This document shows, piece by piece, positions 43,447 through 53,560 of a DNA stretch of 64,000 nucleotides. This DNA is from Pictodentalium vernedei (lineage: Eukaryota; Mollusca; Scaphopoda; Dentaliida; Dentaliidae), in NCBI GenBank assembly GCA_031216915.1, contig CM062294.1, positions 393,939,217 through 394,003,216 on the forward strand. The letters run 5' to 3'. The notes below the pieces were generated by a model that was given only the letters and a program-made list of their open reading frames with translations, searched no databases and was not told where the DNA came from. Made by a program: the position numbers and the translations under genes. Each line of letters opens with the position of its first letter. Position 1 is the first letter of the stretch.

Positions 43447-43706
43447 TTCTGGGTGTGGTTTCCCTGCGGGAACCCCGGGAAGTGAAGCAGTGCCTGTTCA
43501 CTGCTGTAAACAGGCTCTGTTTTACTGGTAAAATAGGACCCAGTCACCAATGCTTGGGAGGTGCAAACCCTCTCTAAAATGGACAACATGGCTTATTAAC
43601 GTACACCCCTGGTCTTGAGTTGATACTCATGTTGTGGTTATGCTTAGCTATTGTGCAAAAATATGTGACCTTAAACAAAAATAAATAAATAAATTCTGGG
43701 TGCGGT
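43447..43706 (+). mobile_element. R1 retroposon with 13-bp target duplication
   Basis: Insert 43460-43693 between TTCTGGGTGTGGT and TTCTGGGTGCGGT (one mismatch). The R1 body (GGGAACCCCGGGAAGTG, hairpin CCTGTTCACTGCTGTAAACAGG, CCAATGCTTGGGAGG) is followed by GTGCAAAAATATGTGACC and an AAATAAATAAATA tail. The intact duplication shows that R1 plus tail moved as one unit by target-primed retroposition. Confidence 0.8.
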
Positions 43707-44054
43707 CCAACATTCAAGATGGCTACCAGTGGCCATTTTGTACCGAAATTAGGTCCAATCAGTTTTTTGTACACAACTTCTATACTGCTCAGGCTGGATG
43801 CCATATTTATGAACCGATCTTTACGAAACTTCTTGGGTACCTTTGTTATCACCATGGGATGGGAATGAGTGTTTTTGTGTGCAGTCTGAAATTCAAGATG
43901 GCCACCAGCAGCCATTTTGTACCAAAATTAGTGCAATCGTTTTTTTGTACAGAACGTCTGCATGAAAGTTCTGATTTGAATAAATTTTTGTATGAATGTT
44001 TAGTGACATGGAATACATCACATGTATTACAAGTTTTTTTCTCGTGCAGAAATT

Positions 44055-44449
44055 ATGCAAATTAAATGGGGGCGCGGTGGCTCAGTAGGTAGAGGTGCAA
44101 GCTGCAAGCCGAGAGGTCCTCAGTTTGAATCCCACCTGCGACAACCGCGTTGTGTCCTTGGGCAAGACACTTTACCCCCATTGCCCATCTGGGGGCACGG
44201 TGATGTCGTGGACTAAGGCATACTGTGCGTCGATGGTGCGCTTGTCTTCAACCAATGCTAACATTGCTGTTGTGGAGTTGGAATGTTGGGGAGCTGACAG
44301 TTGCTCGCCGTTGCTCGGTGGTTCTCTCCGGGTACTCCGGCTTCCTCCACCCGTAAAACTGTCATGGTCATGATTAGCCACAGTGCAGAAATATATGACC
44401 TTAAACCCCAATAAATATAAATATATATAATATATATGCAAATTAGATG
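44055..44449 (+). mobile_element. Full-length tRNA-headed SINE with 14-bp target duplication
   Basis: SINE 44069-44435 between ATGCAAATTAAATG and ATGCAAATTAGATG. A box TGGCTCAGTAGG, B box GTTTGAATCCC (decayed), then the same body as 28476-28832. It is inserted in a ~340-bp tandem unit of the host element. Confidence 0.9.
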
Positions 44450-45369
44450 AACTTTGATTTATTCAGTGCTACTTGTACACTCTAAGTGCACATGTAGGCT
44501 GTATTTATGAACCGATCTTCACGAAATTTCTTGGGTACCTTTGTTATCACCTTTGGACGAGAACGAGTGTTTCTGGGTGCGGTCCAAAATTCAAGATGGC
44601 TGCCAGTGGCCATTTTGTTCCGAAATTAGGTCCAATCAGTTTGTTGTACACAACTTCTATACAGCTCAGACTAGAGGCCGTATTTATGAACCAATCTTCA
44701 TGAAACTTCTTGGGTACCTTTGTTATCACCTTGGGACAGGAACGAGTGTTTTTGGGTGCCTTTGTTATCACTGTACTATGAGAACAAATATTTTGGGGTT
44801 CAGTCAGACCCACTCTTGGACTCTAAAGATTTCTTTTCTAGTTTAGCATCTGACTGTCGCCCACCTTTACAATACTTTACCTATACGTTTGTTACAGGCT
44901 ACGGTCAGTATTTGTGTACAGACCGTTACAATACTTTATATGTACCTTTGTTATCAGGTCATTACCTAGATGTTGGTCATTTCTCTGTCACATACTATAC
45001 ATGTACATATCTTAACAAGTTGAGTTACAGTGTCATTGACACTTTCATTTGTCTCTAAAACATAAAACGAGCCTTTTCCAATGAGGGGTCATAACCTATG
45101 TTTTTGAGACCAAAAAATGGAAATAATAGTTATTCAAGAATTTTTTTTTGCAAGTGTTTTCTTTTCATGTTAGGTAAAGGGTTAAAAAACAAAAAAACAA
45201 TGAAGTCCCCATTACACCCATGGCAAAGCATCTTCGTTTGCGCGCTTGGATACATGACCCAATTGTTGATTGCATAATTCACTTGTGAAGTTATCGTTTA
45301 TTATCAAACCGGGAAATCCCAGTAAATCACACTTTGGAAAGTAATAAAAACGAGTAACTAAACTTCATG

Positions 45370-45440
45370 TTACCTCAATGTTGCGGTCTCGATTAACCAT
45401 TGTGCAGAAACATATGATCTTAAAAACACCAGTAAATAAA
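45370..45440 (+). repeat. SINE tail fragment
   Basis: CAATGTTGCGGTCTCGATTA, CATTGTGCAGAAACATATGA and AACACCAGTAAATAAATAA match the shared SINE/R1 3' end. No body is attached. Confidence 0.65.
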
Positions 45441-45676
45441 TAACCATTTATCCAATAAGCACACAATATCAAATTTATTATTTTAAAACTTATTTTTTCC
45501 AAAACTTTCAACAAAACCATAGCATGTGACTCTCTCATTGGAACATGCTCAGCAAGTACTTTCGAATGAGGGGTCACATGATATGGTTTTGTTGAAATTA
45601 TTGGAAAAATATTTTTTTTAACCTGCTCAATTTGTATATTATGTGGGCAGATGTGGCTGATTCGTTAGGTAAAACA
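45441..45676. mobile_element. TTAA MITE, ATGTGAC subtype, beside ESS2 exon
   Basis: Decayed ends (ACCATTTATCC left, TTCGTTAGGTAAAAC right) frame a palindrome with CAACAAAACCATAGCATGTG arms, as in 23484-23731. Its right edge lies less than 50 bases before the acceptor AG of the exon at 45723, so the branch point and pyrimidine tract (TTTAATTTTTGTTTTCTG) lie in the short gap. Confidence 0.75.
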
Positions 45677-45722
45677 TTACAGCTTGAACCAATTCGTGAA
45701 GTTTAATTTTTGTTTTCTGTAG

Positions 45723-45851
45723 ATACCCCATCAACGTTTGAAACACCAGATGTCAGTGCTAAGCCTTCATCACCTTCAGCAAAAGGGAAAGATGACAGTG
45801 AGCCACCCCAGACAACAGAGGAAGTGACCAATTCAGCACAAGAACTAAATG
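45723..45851 (+). CDS. ESS2: ESS2 (DGCR14/ES2 splicing factor), next exon
   Basis: The acceptor is TTTTCTGTAG (to 45722) and the donor GTATCA (from 45852). The 129-bp exon starts with the last two bases of the Tyr codon opened at 6763 and ends one base into the next codon. It encodes TPSTFETPDVSAKPSSPSA followed by a charged low-complexity stretch (KGKDDSEPPQTTEEVTNSA). TPxTFETPE is the family signature that follows the FFPD/KLQAQ block; the acidic, Ser/Pro-rich part is the usual variable linker. The downstream family block (LDxFLxxYTSEDNASF type) is not found in the remaining 18 kb, so the next exon lies beyond the window. Confidence 0.92.
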
Positions 45852-46438
45852 GTATCAAATTTTATTTTTGAGTAATATTCATGAGTGACTACTGTAAAAT
45901 CCTGTTAACTGTCTCCCCAGGGGCATGAAAGGGGCAGAGGTGTGGGTATCCACTACCCAAAGTTTTCTTGGAAAATTTAAGGTTCTGTTATATTTGTTTT
46001 CCTAAAATAATAGTCTATTCCCACTATTGGAGGACAGAAAAATAATCGCTAACTGCCATCCTCAAGGATTTTATGTTTTATCGACATGCATTTTGAATTT
46101 TTTTTTTTACAAACTTTAACAGGTTATATCATCTTAGAATAATTTGTTCTGCTTTGTATTGCTAACATTTGTCATAAAATTTATGGCCTTACCCCCACCA
46201 CTGGAAAAGGCTATCTATCCCACTGCTTTCATCAAACTCCACTAGTAGGCCATCGGTTTGCTTTCGGAAGGTCATATCTCCCATTTTGGCATGAAACACT
46301 TTTTCACAAATTTTGAATCTACTGGTCCAATTACATAAGATGTCCAAGAACAGAAGCAATTGAATCTGGGCGTATTGTGTTTTGGGGTCAGAAATGTTCA
46401 CATATAGTTCTTAAATGTTGTATCTCCAGAGCATTTGT
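45852..46438. other. ESS2 intron, start
   Basis: No element ends are recognised in this part. A minus-strand 70-codon ORF (46189-46401) has no family features. Confidence 0.45.
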
Positions 46439-47810
46439 AGCTTAACTTGACATAGAACGTCCCCTTTTGGTCGTGATCGGGCAACCGGAATGGCTGCCCG
46501 AGCCCCAAACCCCGAAAACCATTAGCACAGTCTACAGGTCATATTTATGAAGGGATTTCATTGTAACTTGGTAGGATGCCTCTGTATAATGCCTAGATGA
46601 GAACATCCTCTTTTGGGCATGATCTATCAACCGTGATGGCTGCCCAAGCCCGAAACCCAAAAACTTTTAGCACAGTCTGCAGGTCATGTTTAATGTGGAG
46701 GGATTTCATTGTAACTTGGTAGGATGACTCCTTATGATGTCTAGATGAGAATTTCCCCATTTGGGCATGACCTGCCAACCGTGACGTCTGCCCGAGCCCA
46801 AAACCCGAAAACCTTTAGCACAGTCCACAGGTCATATTTATTGAGGAATTTCATTGTAACTTGGTGGGTTGACTTCATATAATGTCTAGATGAGAAAGTC
46901 CTCTTTTGGACGTGATTGGGCAACTGTGACGGCTACAGGAGCCTAAAGCCTGAAAACCTTTAGCACAGTCTAGAGGTCATATTTATGAAGGGATTTCATT
47001 GTAACTTGGTAGGATGACTCCAAATAATGTCTAGATGAGAACGTCCCATTTTGATCGTGATCATCCAGCCTTGATGGGTTCACGAGCCCCAAAAACTTTA
47101 GCATAGGCAAAAGGTTATATTTATAGAAGGATTTCATTGTAACCTGTTAGGTTAACTCCATATAATGCCTAGACGATGACATCTCCTTTTGGTTGTGATT
47201 GGTCAACTGTGATGGCTACAGGTGCCCGAAGCCTGAAAACCTTGAGCACAGTCTACAGGTCATATTTATGAAGGGATTTCTATGTAACCTCGCAGGATCA
47301 CTCCAGATGATGCCCAGATGAGATTGTCCCCTTTGGTTGCGATCACTCAACCATGATGGCTGCCCGAGCCCAAAGCCCAAAAACCTTTAGCACAGTCTAC
47401 AGGTCATATTTATGAAGGGATTTCATTGTAACTTGGTAGGTTGACTTCATATAATGTCTAGATGAGAACATCCCCTTTTGGACACGATTGGGCAACTGTG
47501 ACGGCTACAGGGGCTCAAAGCCCGAAAACCTTTAGAACAGCCTACAGGTCATAATTATGAAGGGATTTCATTGTAACTTGGTAGGTTGACTCCATATGAT
47601 GCCTAGATGATGACATCCTCTTTTGGTCAGTGTACACCTCATATTATTTTTATCAAAAACATAGCATACAGGAAACAGAAATGAACATATTCCCAATTAT
47701 CACAATTCTTGTCTTATTTCATAATCTTTTCATAAACATTGAACATTATCCTTTTCATCAAACACAGCACATACACAAGTTAAGCTACAGTGTCATTGAC
47801 ACTTTCATTA
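46439..47810 (+). mobile_element. Hairpin-ended element (TTAACTTGAC type)
   Basis: Starts AGCTTAACTTGACATAG; ends with inverse CAAGTTAAGCT, hairpin AGTGTCATTGACACT, TTCATT. The core has eight or more units of about 120 bp (CTTTAGCACAGTCTACAGG, GGGATTTCATTGTAACTTGG, CCTTTTGG), followed by an AACATATTCCCAATTATCAC segment also seen at 22130 and 27770. This uninterrupted copy helps define the family split at 18197-22256. Confidence 0.8.
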
Positions 47811-48119
47811 TCTCCTCCAACAAGAGAGGGATATAGCACAGACCTCATTCTGTCCGTCTATCTGTCAGTCCATCCATCCATTCATCAGTCCATCTGTCTG
47901 TCCAAACTTTCTTTATGCCATAACTTAAACAAAAGTTAACAGATTTAAATTCTTTTCAGTACATGCCTCTAGGTCAAGTTTGATGATCACAATCAGCCAA
48001 TGAAAATTGTTGAAGTTATTGCCCTGTCCCGCCAATTAGGCATTTTCTTTTTCTTTCTTTTCTCCAATATACATTTTAACTCTTTACAGTCACTTCATGT
48101 GGAACTTTTTTTTAAACTC
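47811..48119 (+). other. Possible 5' part of another hairpin-ended element
   Basis: ATCTCCTCCAACAAGAGAGGGATATA followed by CTGTCCGTCTATCTGTCAG resembles the 5' part of such elements, but no tandem core or 3' hairpin follows. It is probably truncated. Confidence 0.4.
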
Positions 48120-48946
48120 ACGTAATGGCTCCGACTATTTTGTGTCTAAGCATTGCCATTGCTGGGACAGTCGGGCTGCATGCGTGACATCACTCTAGTT
48201 GTACTGTTTTTAATGTGTAGCTCACTGTGAAGCATTTGTATATGTTACGTGTCATAGGAGCATTAATGTACAATCCTTGGACACTGATAAATGAGTATAA
48301 AGAGTCTCATTCTCTGGACTATCTTTATATATTGGTTTCCTTCACCGAATTAGCATAATGGGTTATGCTGGCATTGAATGAAGAAATTATGTAATTCTCA
48401 ATTACATTGTTGGTGTTATGCCATTCTCTTATCTTGTAAAAGGGAAGGACATTTCTAATTCCTATATCTTCTCCTATTCTCCTGTAGGAGCTATCCTTTA
48501 TCGAAGTAATCGAGAGATTGGATTTTCCTTCCAGTCCTAGGCCCTCCAGCCTTTTTATGATTCAGCTAGTCTGGGCCATTGGTTGTGGTATAAAAATATG
48601 ATAAATTTTAAGTAATTTGTATATTTTTTATACTTACCAGTGGCCCAGACGAGATGGCCCTCCCATGAGTGGGCACTCATACCTCCCTGCTGATGATAAC
48701 ATTTAGTTGACACAGTAGAAAGAATGATGGTTGGTGCCAATTTTGGTACCTTCCTGGATACTGTGCATGTGCAGATAACAAAAGAATGGAGGACCAGATA
48801 GGACTTATTCTTTTCAGTTTTATATGCAAATTTGGGGGATTGGGGGCAAAATTGGTGTTTGGCCCTGAATTAGCACCAGCTAGTTTGGGCCATTGGTAAG
48901 TATAAAAAATATACAAATATACAAATTGCTTAAAATTTATCATTTT
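48120..48946 (+). mobile_element. DIRS 3' remnant (old, B-like)
   Basis: Without any coding region, it retains the 3' non-coding part of a DIRS: AAGAGTCTC...TCTCTGGACT, CCCTCCAGCCTTTTTATGA and TTCAGC (48542-48566), an ICR (about 48563-48650) and a right ITR (about 48755-48945) containing CTGTGCATGTGCAG. Termini read CTAGTCTGGGCCATTGG rather than CTATGTCTGGGTCATTGG, so it is a distinct subfamily. 48136-48200 repeats the block at 17706-17775. Confidence 0.8.
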
Positions 48947-49198
48947 TAACTCAACTTTGGCAAAGCCAAATTTGAGCTTATGCCATGGCCAGTCGTCCGT
49001 CATCCGTCTGTCCGTCAACAATTCAATATGGCTTGGGCTAGAGGCCGTATTTATGAACCGATCTTTGCAAAACTTCTTGGGTACCTTTGTTATAACCATG
49101 GGACGAGAACGAGTGTTTTGGGGTCCGATCCGAAGTTCAAGTTGGCTGCTGGTGGCCATTTTGTACAGACTTAGGTAAAATCAGATATTTTATACTGT

Positions 49199-50346
49199 AC
49201 CAATCAGGCCTGGCATTCTGGCGTGAGCGGTAAAATTGCTCGCGTATCGCTCGCGTAAAGTCGACCCCACGCAAGCGAAAAAATCGCTCGCGCAAATGGC
49301 CGATTCCCGATCCTGGTAAGTATCCATGATTGAGTTGAAGGGAACACGGCATCAGTCATATGGCACTGAACAGGGTCAGTATAATATTCTTTGTCTGGAA
49401 CACTGTCTGTACACTTGGATAACAATTGAATTCCAGTGTCAAATAATGACGCACATCAAAGGATTCCTGACTGTCGGTGTCGAAAATGTCTGCAATTGAC
49501 AAGTTTATCGTCTCATATGATATCGCATGTTGAGTGCAAAAAAATAGCTAAAATGTAATCTTTAGTTAGCTTTGCATTTGGCTACTTTTTTTCACTCAAC
49601 ATGCTATCTTTTCTTGTAAACAGTGTGATAGATTTAGCATGGAATATGAAATGGCAGCAATATCGCTGTGACAAGTTTCCCCAAGTTGACCGGCCAAGGT
49701 GAGTGGATCACATGTTCCGTCAGTTCCACAGAATAAATGAACCAAATTTTTTATTCATGAATGATAAAATCTCATAATTTCTACTACGCTAATGTGATTG
49801 GTTGTAGTAAAACCATTCTACTAATCAATCGGCTTCTTTCAAACGGGCGCCGAATAATTTAAATCTGTGTTGTCTGATTGGACAGTAACTTGATTTAGTA
49901 ATCATGTGATAGTGTCAAGACCCACAATGCCACATTAATTTTCAACACAAATGTGACAATTGTCTCACGTGGATAAATAAATACATGTTGATATTGCAAA
50001 TGTTACGATGGAAGCCTTCTATTTGAATGCGGATTATTAATTATACAGCACAAACAACTTCATACAACACGGATTCAAGGTATGTCAGCATTTTGTTAAT
50101 TGGAATTCTGGCCATGAATGATGATATTGGAAGCAACTTCCTGTTTTTTCTGTTTCTGTATCGTGCACCGGCCCGTGTTTGAAGTTCAACTTCAGTACCG
50201 GTAACTGTAAACACAAACCCACCCATCAAAGGACAGCCTTTACCGTCCAGAATTATGTAGCGTGAGCGATTCGCTTGCGCAAGTATATGCCACGAGAGCG
50301 ATTTTTTCGCTCGCGTAAATTTTTCAAACGACCAGGCCTGACCAAT
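49199..50346. mobile_element. 1.14-kb DNA transposon with 6-bp target duplication
   Basis: The insert 49205-50340 is flanked by ACCAAT on both sides (49199-49204, 50341-50346) within the DIRS left ITR. Its ends are the inverted 9-mer CAGGCCTGG. Subterminal regions are rich in CGCTCGCG/GCTCGCG motifs on both sides (49232-49295 and 50258-50320), likely transposase-binding sites. An inner palindrome (about 49528-49606) joins GCATGTTGAGTG and CACTCAACATGC. No transposase ORF; the minus-strand ORF 50041-50445 crosses the border. The superfamily is unclear: a CAGG start recalls hAT, but those usually duplicate 8 bp. Confidence 0.85.
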
Positions 50347-51417
50347 GACCCAGACATAGCTGGTGCTAATTCTCAAAAATCTAGGGCCAAACACAAATTT
50401 TGCTCCCCAATCCCCAAAATTTGCATCTAAAACCGAAAAAATCATGTCCTAAATGGTCCTCCATACTTTTCCTCCACTGCGCATGCGCAGTGTCAAGGAG
50501 GTCTCGAAATTGGCGCCAATTATCATTCTTTGTTTGGCCCTTCATCAGTTCACATCTGACTGATATTTGTGCTTGTAAATCTCAGTTTTATGATGCCAGA
50601 CACATAAATATTAGAGAAATGGTGGATCTAAAGAGGAAATAGAAGGAGGAGAGGAAAAATGAGTGGCAGAAAATAATCAGGGCTGTAACTTAAATTTTTT
50701 TTACGAAATTATGTTATGTTGCCTAATTTCGAGGCATGGGCCTGTTGTTGTCATTCTTGGTATAAAGTTACACTGCTTGTTCAGTGTTTCCTCTCTCCCT
50801 TTCCTTTAAGTCCCCTCTTGCTATTCTCCCATGCTTTTGGCATATTTTTTGTAATATTATTACTAAAATTTCTTGGGAGTTTTAGCTGGGTAACAGAATG
50901 AATTCAGTTCTTTTCCCCATGTTTACGTCCTCACCCATGGGTGTTTAGGCGTAGTGTTCTGCATCTACCATCTGATATTCTGCAGTTTCTTCCCTGGAAG
51001 TCTCTGTTTTGCATCAGATAGTGTTGTTATTGGTAACTGATTTCGGGCCATGTTTATCAGTGCCTGGAGTCATGTTTCTGGTGTTTATACACTTCTTGTT
51101 TACATTGACAACGGTTTCTGTTGAGAGGGATTTCTTGTCTTTGTATTAGCTTAATCATAACAAGATACATTATTATTATACGTAAGTGTTGCATTAATTT
51201 TTTTGTAATATTTTAAAAAATTTTGTCCACACTTACGCTTTTTTGGGATCCATTGGGGCTCAACGTTACTTTCAGAAACTTGGGCTTTTCTGAAAAAATA
51301 TTTTTCAAAAAATTTTTTTGATTTCAAATATTTTTCTATGTTAATGGATCATGTTATTATGTATCTTTGTTTTCAGGGGTTGGTGCGAGTACTAGGACTT
51401 TTTGTGTTCTTTTCACA

Positions 51418-53558
51418 ATGAAAGGATATTGTTCAAATTGTAATAAGAGGAAATCTTCCTCTGACTTTCATAATCATTGTATTAATTGTAGTCAGTGTAC
51501 TTGCACTAACTCCTGTTCAGTATGTGTCAATTGGGATGACAAACATTGGAAACGTGTGTCACGGTATGTTGTGAGCGGGGAAAAGGCCATGCCGGTCCTT
51601 TCTCCGCAGGGTCACTCTAGTTTATCAATCTCTATTTCAGAGGAACAAGAACAGGGTGATGTTTCCGTGATGTCTTCCAAAAGTGTGCCTCCGTCGTCAC
51701 AGTAAAATGAAGAGCTAGCGGCAAAAGTGGTCATGGAAATACGTCAATTGCCTAAGAGGTCCCTAGTAGGATCGACGGCATTGGTGTCCGCTAGCTCGTC
51801 CGGTGTAGCGACCATTCATCGAATGGCTCGGCAGCCGGGTTTGTTCGTTGCGGTCCAGGAAGGAGATTTGGATGATGCGAGCACTATAATAAGACAAAGT
51901 GCACACCCAGTGACGACGGATCAGAGGAGAGAACGGAGGAAGCCTATTAGTCCGGTTCCTAGCTCATCCAGGTCCATCCGGGCTGCGAGCGAGAGAGGTC
52001 CCTCTCTCGTACAACAACATCTGGGACCAGATGTTGTGGTACAAAACGTTTCGCATTCAGAGCATACGTCCGCCGCTCGGGATGCTCCGTTATATAGACA
52101 GTCCGGAGAGACTGTCGATAAGGCTTCCTCATCCTCACGGCAGTGCACACGACCGCACCTTGGCTACGTGACCACGGATATCCAGCCAGCTTCGCCGATC
52201 AGGGATTCCACGGCGACCAGGTCGTGCCATCCGGTAGCCAGGGACACGAGGCCTGTAGACTCCGGACGTTCGCATAAAAGAAGTATGCAGGAGTCAACGT
52301 ACACGGAGCTTCCAGCGGCAAAGCAACGTAAGACCGCTACTCCACAGGCCTCAGTGATGGACGTGCTATCCCAAATAGCACAACTTATCGCAGCATCCCA
52401 GCAAACGACAGAATCTCTGTCGGATCAGGAATTATCCGACGACGCTGGATCAGTAGGCTCCGCTGAAGCATCAGGTACGGACGACCGAGAACTTCATAGG
52501 GTCCGACAGGATGGCGAAAGGGATTCGGAGGATTTGGAGCTTTCCCTTTTGGAACAACATAAAGCTGCCGTAGATTTTATCCGGCATTATCTTCCAGAGG
52601 TTGTTCCGTCGGACCAGAATGCTGCGATGCCGGATAAGAGACTGATAGCGTCATTGGACCCAGAATTCTTTGATCGGTTCAGGGGCATCGTCCCTGATTT
52701 TCCGACACAGTCTAATAAAGTCACAAGAACATTCGAATTATTGAACAACACTATTTATAAGCTTGCTACCAAAACGGGCAAGTCTGGTTTCTTATCTGCA
52801 AATGCTCTAAACCTGCCTTTCATCAATTCAAGGAATAAATTCGAAACGGCAGGACAGGGCATACCGAGAGTTCCTCTGCGTCTAGACGACGAGGCTGAAG
52901 ACTTGGAATTGTCTATACCGTCGTCTATGTCAATTCCAACCACGACGTTAGAAACGACAATAATGTCTAACAGAGTTAACTTAGACGCTTTATCATATGC
53001 AGATCACCTTACTGAGGCGTTATCATTACGTCTTCAAGGGAAAGAATTCCAGGATATACAATCCTCATTAAGACTTCTTTCAAGGGCAGTAGCTTATTCC
53101 ATGTATAACTCCGCCCTTTCAGGGGCAAACATGGAGTTGGTTAGACATGACGCAACCCTAGCTACATCCACGCACGTGGATGGTAAGGTGAAGAACTCTC
53201 TCAGAGTCGCTTCGGTCTTCGGAGAGCTTCTCTTCGACGGCAAGCTTTCAGCAATCTATGATAAGATAACTAAGAAAGTTCAGATTCTCTGCTATTCAAA
53301 TCCGCTTCCAAAAAGTCGGATACAGCAGAAAAGAGTAAGACAGGCACTTCTGGGACAAGTACGCCCATGAGAAGTTCCTATAGAGGTTCCTATGCGTCCT
53401 CTAGTTCTTATTCTAGAGACCGTCAAGGCAGCAACTCTCGTGGGGGACGTTATTCTGGTCGAGATAACCGGTCAGACGTCCCTAGGTCGACGGGGCGAGG
53501 TGCGGGTCGTGGAGGACGTAGTTTCTCCTTCCGCAAGCCTCACAGGTCCAGGAGGTGA
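51418..53558 (+). pseudogene. DIRS-B2 gag (one stop, one frameshift)
   Basis: ATG at 51418 opens a protein of about 714 codons. The N-terminus has seven Cys in the pattern CX2CX12CX2CX2CX5CX2C (YCSNC...CINCSQC...CSVC) followed by WDDKHWKRVSR, a likely zinc-binding domain. The middle is Ser-rich and acidic with RSMQESTYTELPAAKQRKT. The C-terminal half has SYADHLTEALSLRL, SSLRLLSRAVAYSMYNSAL and NMELVRHD (predicted helical, shared with DIRS-A). The tail is basic and Arg/Ser/Gly-rich (SYSRDRQGSNSRGG ... FSFRKPHRSRR), suited to nucleic-acid binding. Lesions: in-frame TAA at 51703-51705 (copy 3 has a sense codon) and a 1-bp loss near 53275. An ORF restart at 51727 covers most of the rest. Confidence 0.85.
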
Positions 53559-53560
53559 TG

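Larger units (their letters stand above)
41427..45049 (+). mobile_element. Hairpin-ended element (AGCTCAACTT type), long copy
   Basis: 5' hairpin AGCTCAACTTTGGC-GAA-GCCAAATTTGAGG. 3' side: inverse AAGTTGAGTT, hairpin AGTGTCATTGACACT and TTCATT. The core has about eight diverged tandem units of roughly 340 bp. Each contains AACTTCTTGGGTACCTTTG, GACGAGAACGAGTGTTT, AAAATTCAAGATGGC and ATGGAATACATCACATATAA. ORFs on both strands here are products of the repeat. A retroposon (43460-43693) and a SINE (44069-44435) are inserted in it. Confidence 0.85.
41343..45185. mobile_element. TTAA MITE split by a hairpin-ended element
   Basis: The left arm (CTAACCCTTTACCTAAC, to 41426) and right arm (45050-45185, ending GGTAAAGGGTTAA) flank a 3.6-kb insert. 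The first base of the left TTAA is mutated to C and half the palindrome is lost. Insertion point as in the MITEs at 16013 and 37946. Confidence 0.8.

Noticed and set aside
42567-44065. Several 70-146 codon ORFs on both strands
   Set aside because: They repeat every ~340 bp and on both strands because they lie in tandem units; no codon-level signal.
48677-49159. Minus-strand 160-codon ORF
   Set aside because: It spans the border between a DIRS ITR and a hairpin-ended element; an accident of repeat sequence.
50041-50445. Minus-strand ORF as transposase of the 1.1-kb element
   Set aside because: It runs out of the element into the DIRS ITR and has no DDE or zinc-finger motif.
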